Positions 60,831-64,000 of a stretch of DNA of 64,000 nt are shown here, piece after piece (the stretch's first letter is position 1; each line of letters opens with the position of its first letter). The DNA is taken from positions 364,502 through 428,501 of the forward strand of contig NZ_LMUK01000060.1 in assembly GCF_009766005.1 (NCBI RefSeq), in the 5' to 3' direction. A program made the translations under genes and the position numbers. Under the pieces are notes generated by a model. It was not told the origin of the DNA and made no database searches. It worked only from the letters and a program-made list of their open reading frames with translations. Source of the stretch: Bradyrhizobium sp. S69 (lineage in GTDB: Bacteria > Pseudomonadota > Alphaproteobacteria > Rhizobiales > Xanthobacteraceae).

Positions 60831-61988
60831 ATGAGTATTGCGTTGACAAGTACTGCACGCCCGAATTCGACGCAGCAGGAGCCGCTGCGGGTGATGGTGG
60901 TCGATGACTCCGTCGTCATCAGGGGATTGATCTCCCGCTGGATTGCAGCCGAGCCGGACATGGTCGTCGCAGCATCGCTGCGTACCGGTCTCGACGCCGT
61001 CAACCAGATCGAGCGCATCAATCCGGATGTCGCGGTGCTCGATATCGAAATGCCGGAACTCGATGGCATTTCGGCGCTGCCGCTGCTGCTGGCCAAGAAG
61101 CGCAATCTCATCATCATCATGGCTTCGACCCTGACCCGCCGCAACGCGGAGATCAGCTTCAAGGCGCTGTCGCTGGGGGCGTCGGATTACATTCCGAAAC
61201 CCGAAAGCACCCGCGAGGCGACCGCGGCCGAAACGTTTCACCACGATCTGATCCAGAAGATCCGCTCGCTCGGCGCCAAGGTGCGCCGCAGCGCGACGGC
61301 CCCGGCAAGCCCGCCGTTGGCGCCGAGCCTCGATCGATCGCCCCGCCTGCCGCCGGCGCCGGTCGCACAACCGCAACTGCTGCGCCGCGCCTTCAGCCAC
61401 CAGGCGCCGCGCGCGCTGTTGATCGGTTCGTCGACCGGCGGTCCGCAAGCCCTGATGGCGCTGGTCGCCGAGATCGGCGCCGTGATCGATCGCTTTCCGG
61501 TGCTCATCACCCAGCATATGCCGCCGACCTTCACGACGATTCTGGCGGAGCATCTGGCGCGCGCCAGCCATCGCCCGGCGCACGAGGCCATCGACGGCGA
61601 GATCGTCAAGCCAGGCACCATCTATCTTGCGCCGGGAGGACGCCATATGCGCGTCGTTCGTCATGGCGCTGAGACCGCGATCGCGCTCGATGACGGTCCG
61701 CCGGTCAATTTCTGCAAGCCCGCCGTCGATCCCTTGTTCACCTCGGCGATCGATGTCTGGCAGGGCGGCGTGCTCGCGGTCGTGCTGACCGGCATGGGCT
61801 CGGACGGCATGCGCGGCGGCAAGGAGATCGTGGCGGCCGGCGGCAGCGTGATTGCCCAGGACGAAGCCAGCAGTGTGGTGTGGGGAATGCCGGGCGCCGC
61901 CGCCAATGCGGGTATTTGCGCCGCCATCCTGCCGCTCAATCAGATCGCGTCGAAATTGGTTCGCGTGTTTTCGGGAGATCGTTCGTGA
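60831..61988 (+). CDS. cheB: Chemotaxis methylesterase/glutaminase CheB
   Basis: The 385-residue protein has an N-terminal receiver with Asp71 in VLDIEMPELDG, a Pro/Ala linker (about 150-190) and a C-terminal methylesterase. The catalytic Ser is in LIGSSTGGPQAL, the His in ITQHMPPTFT and the Asp in GMGSDGMRGG. It removes methyl groups from receptor Glu residues when phosphorylated. The 146-base gap before it is unusually rich in TTG and TTGTT. The stop overlaps the cheR start by four bases. Confidence 0.95.
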   Translation: MSIALTSTARPNSTQQEPLRVMVVDDSVVIRGLISRWIAAEPDMVVAASLRTGLDAVNQIERINPDVAVLDIEMPELDGISALPLLLAKKRNLIIIMASTLTRRNAEISFKALSLGASDYIPKPESTREATAAETFHHDLIQKIRSLGAKVRRSATAPASPPLAPSLDRSPRLPPAPVAQPQLLRRAFSHQAPRALLIGSSTGGPQALMALVAEIGAVIDRFPVLITQHMPPTFTTILAEHLARASHRPAHEAIDGEIVKPGTIYLAPGGRHMRVVRHGAETAIALDDGPPVNFCKPAVDPLFTSAIDVWQGGVLAVVLTGMGSDGMRGGKEIVAAGGSVIAQDEASSVVWGMPGAAANAGICAAILPLNQIASKLVRVFSGDRS

Positions 61989-62854
61989 CGCCGTCGGACT
62001 ATGAGTTTTTGCGTAAGTTCCTCAAGGATCGCTCCGGCCTCGATCTGTCCGCCGACAAGCAATATCTGGTGGAAAGCCGGCTGATCCCGCTGGCGCGGAA
62101 GGCCGGCCTGCCGGGACTTGGCGAACTGGTTGCGAAGCTAAAGAACGGCACGGAGCCGCTGGCGGCCGAAGTGGTCGAGGCGATGACCACCAACGAGACG
62201 TTCTTTTTCCGCGACAAGGTTCCGTTCGATCATCTGAAGGCGACGGTGCTGCCGGAATTGCTGCGGGCACGCGCCAGCCGCCGCGCCTTGCGCATCTGGT
62301 GCGCGGCTTCCTCCACCGGGCAGGAGCCGTATTCGATCGCGATGTGCCTGAAGGAACTCGGCCCGACGCTGGCGGGCTGGCGCGTCGAGATCGTCGCGAC
62401 CGATCTGTCGCACGGCGTGCTGGATAAATCCCGCGCCGGTCTGTTCAGCCAGTTCGAGGTTCAGCGCGGCTTGCCGATCCAGTTGCTGGTCAAGCACTTC
62501 ACGCAAGTGGGCGAGCTGTGGCAGCTCAACGCCGACATCCGTTCCATGGTGCAGTTCAAGCAACTCAATCTGCTGCAGGATTTTTCCCACCTCGGCGGCT
62601 TCGACGTGATCTTCTGCCGCAACGTGCTGATCTATTTCGATCAGAACACCAAGACGAATGTGTTCGGCCGCCTCGCCAAGCGCATCGAGCCCGACGGCTT
62701 CCTGATGCTCGGTGCCGCGGAAACCGTGGTCGGACTGACCGACGCCTTCAAGCCCTATCCGGACCGGCGCGGGCTGTACGTGGCGAACACCGCCCGAACC
62801 GCGCATGCCGGTGCTGCGTCCGCGATGCCGCTGCGGATAGTTGCGGCACGGTAG
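61985..62854 (+). CDS. cheR: Chemotaxis methyltransferase CheR
   Basis: The start is a GTG at 61985 that overlaps the cheB stop (GTGA), with GGGAG upstream, giving 289 residues. The N-terminal helical domain ends in VVEAMTTNETFFFRD. The AdoMet-binding domain has WCAASSTGQEPYSIAM and VIFCRNVLIYFD. It methylates receptor Glu residues. It closes the chemotaxis operon. A palindromic repeat follows the stop. Confidence 0.95.
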   Translation: MTPSDYEFLRKFLKDRSGLDLSADKQYLVESRLIPLARKAGLPGLGELVAKLKNGTEPLAAEVVEAMTTNETFFFRDKVPFDHLKATVLPELLRARASRRALRIWCAASSTGQEPYSIAMCLKELGPTLAGWRVEIVATDLSHGVLDKSRAGLFSQFEVQRGLPIQLLVKHFTQVGELWQLNADIRSMVQFKQLNLLQDFSHLGGFDVIFCRNVLIYFDQNTKTNVFGRLAKRIEPDGFLMLGAAETVVGLTDAFKPYPDRRGLYVANTARTAHAGAASAMPLRIVAAR

Positions 62855-62864
62855 TAGATCGTAA

Positions 62865-62890
62865 GGCGGATTAGCGAAGCGTAATCCGCC
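62865..62890. repeat. Inverted repeat GGCGGATTA/TAATCCGCC (family C)
   Basis: Perfect nine-base arms around GCGAAGCG, just after cheR. It could serve as a transcript end. Two more copies lie at 63017 and 63653. Confidence 0.9.
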
Positions 62891-63016
62891 GCTTTCGCAC
62901 AGCCACTGCACGATCACCGTCGTTCGCCGAATTAAACGCTCGTTTGCAGTCACCGGTCCAATCTTCCGCAAACAATCCTGCGTCGATGTCGCGGCGGAAT
63001 GATATCGCCACTGAGC

Positions 63017-63044
63017 GGCGGATTACGCCTACGGCTAATCCGCC
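63017..63044. repeat. Inverted repeat, family C
   Basis: GGCGGATTA and TAATCCGCC arms around a ten-base centre, lying at the 3' end of the Imm42-like pseudogene. Confidence 0.9.
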
Positions 63045-63054
63045 CTACGAGCTT

Positions 63055-63570
63055 CTATCGACCGCGTACCCGCTCATAGATCTCGCTCAACGCATTGAGC
63101 GCCGCATCCAAGACCGAATCCACTTCACCCGGCTTCAGCAAAAATTCATTGACGTCTAAGTACGGATCGTGCGCGAAGATGAAGCGAGCAGTCTGCTGGT
63201 CTTCTAGAAGAAAGCCCTTCCAAGAATCAAATACGTCCACCGGCGGTAATATATTATGCCGCGCCCATTGCTCCTGTTCGGCTACTCTGGCGATTGTTCA
63301 AATCGGCGGTGCCAAACAGAGCTGCATTAAGCAGCGAAAGACATCAATGGCTGACTTGGAATTGAGGCGCTGGCCAACCCGGAGGTGCCGGTCTCGCGGC
63401 AGCTGTTCAAGCTGAAATAGGACGTCTCGGAGAGATGTGCCCAACTCGTAGTCGCCGATGCGACGGCCCTCGCACCAGTAGCAGAAACGCCCGAACATCC
63501 AATCCCCGCCATGGTTCTCCTTCAAGTCATACTCGACCGCAAATCGAAGAGGCTCACCTAACAAAGGCAT
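63055..63570 (-). pseudogene. Imm42-like immunity protein gene broken by one in-frame stop
   Basis: A frame from the ATG at 63570 (GAGAGGA upstream) reads 90 residues (MPLLGEPLRFAVEYDL to CLMQLCLAPPI) and stops at TGA (63298-63300). The same frame then continues without another stop for 80 residues (TIARVAEQEQWARHNI, then VDVFDSWKGFLLEDQQTARF) to 63055. A single CGA-to-TGA change explains the interruption. The full product would have about 171 residues. GEPLRFAVEYD, ELGTSLRDVLFQLE and the terminal region suggest the Imm42-type immunity fold of contact-dependent toxin systems, but I know this only from pattern. No toxin gene is seen beside it. A sequencing error is possible. Confidence 0.6.
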
Positions 63571-63652
63571 TACCGTCGTCCTCTCGCTATTTCCGCAGGT
63601 ATCTGTGTTTCCGGCATGATCCCACTGAAGTGCCCCCTCCGCTCGGTCTGTG

Positions 63653-63679
63653 GGTAGATTAGCGGAGCGTAGTCCGCCG
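63653..63679. repeat. Decayed inverted repeat, family C
   Basis: GTAGATTAGCGGAGCGTAG is followed by TCCGCC. The left arm of the palindrome has lost two positions compared with the copy at 62865. Confidence 0.7.
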
Positions 63680-63840
63680 TTACAGTCGCTGCGTCATCCT
63701 CCGGGTATCGATGCACGACGATAGTTTCGCACCGTGCGCCGGGATTGCGGCGCCGCGCGATGGGCAAAGCCCCTGGCGCGCAAAATCGAATTTGTTGAAG
63801 CGTTTCAATCTGCTTTGCCCTGTCTATCTCTTTACATCTC

Positions 63841-64000
63841 TGCGGCATTTCTGATTTTCAGAAATTATCCTTGACTCCAGACCCAAATCACTTGCCTAAT
63901 CCTTGCCATCCCGTCCCGAGAGAGGGGGCGTTGGCCATCGTCACTGACGTTGGGGCGGGGAGCGATGGACGCCGATGCGCTTTTGACGAACAGCGCGTGA
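63841..64000 (+). repeat. Start of a large dispersed repeat (truncated by the window)
   Basis: The segment from about TCCAGACCCAAATCAC to ATGGACGCCGATGCGC and TTTGACGAACAGCGCGTGA resembles, from memory, the beginning of a several-hundred-base repeat present in many copies in Bradyrhizobium and Rhodopseudomonas genomes. It is often mis-annotated as small proteins starting MDADA. Copy number and extent cannot be checked here. Confidence 0.45.

Larger units (their letters stand above)
63571..64000. other. 430-bp terminal region with repeats
   Basis: The stretch upstream of the pseudogene holds a decayed family C palindrome (63653-63679) and a GC-rich inverted area near 63735-63785. From about 63841 it holds the beginning of a probable large dispersed repeat. 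I see no gene I can support. Confidence 0.55.

Noticed and set aside
63298..63300. TGA in the Imm42-like gene read as selenocysteine
   Set aside because: No selenocysteine insertion hairpin is apparent after it, and the protein is not a redox enzyme. A nonsense change is simpler.

Overview
The window is GC-rich chromosomal DNA from an alphaproteobacterium of the Bradyrhizobium/Rhodopseudomonas group (Nitrobacteraceae). Signs are a short PutA of about 1000 residues, a ChpT phosphotransferase, an EipA/DUF1134 envelope protein, a CheA carrying a receiver domain, many CoA-transferase, acyl-CoA dehydrogenase and MaoC genes, and several families of short palindromic intergenic repeats typical of these genomes. 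The genus is inferred from gene content and protein style, not from a search.

Layout. 1-3.6 kb: a partial secreted Gly/Pro-rich protein, a glutathione transferase, a cyclic-nucleotide-binding protein translationally coupled to a metallo-hydrolase, and a membrane-anchored coiled-coil protein. 3.7-10 kb: a secreted protein with one haem c motif, an FAD monooxygenase, an aromatic-acid-type MFS importer, a tiny membrane protein and a class III CoA-transferase. 10-16.5 kb: PutA, a secreted transglutaminase-like protein, a cold-shock protein and a class III adenylate cyclase fused to a haem-b-type membrane anchor and a [2Fe-2S] ferredoxin. 16.7-24 kb: a GT39-type glycosyltransferase, a GIY-YIG protein, YcjF/YcjX, a haemolysin III protein, an SDR and an orphan gene. 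24-27 kb: a nucleobase permease, then a MarR regulator divergent from an SDR with a clear palindromic operator between them.

27-42.5 kb is a catabolic block. It holds acyl-CoA dehydrogenase, CoA-transferase, MaoC hydratase and benzoylformate decarboxylase with a divergent LysR regulator. Next come a split thiamine-diphosphate decarboxylase and two tandem CYP153-type P450s. Divergent from these are isovaleryl-CoA dehydrogenase, an IclR regulator, a zinc alcohol dehydrogenase and a DctA-type carrier. The block suggests uptake and oxidation of aromatic, branched or dicarboxylic acids through CoA thioesters.

42.8-50.2 kb: an EmrAB-type efflux pair, a DUF2927 protein, an L,D-transpeptidase, an acetolactate-synthase-like enzyme, a PD-(D/E)XK-like protein and a small membrane protein. 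50.2-52.1 kb is a less GC-rich patch with a TcmP/DUF5131 (three-Cys-motif) gene pair lying directly against the 3' end of tRNA-Val(CAC). This is the best candidate for a poorly described, probably acquired system. 52.3-56 kb: a coiled-coil protein, EipA, a YHS-domain protein and CysQ. 56-62.9 kb: chpT followed by cheA-cheW-cheY-cheB-cheR with no receptor or flagellar gene. The end holds palindromic repeats, an Imm42-like gene broken by one in-frame stop, and the start of what looks like a large dispersed repeat.
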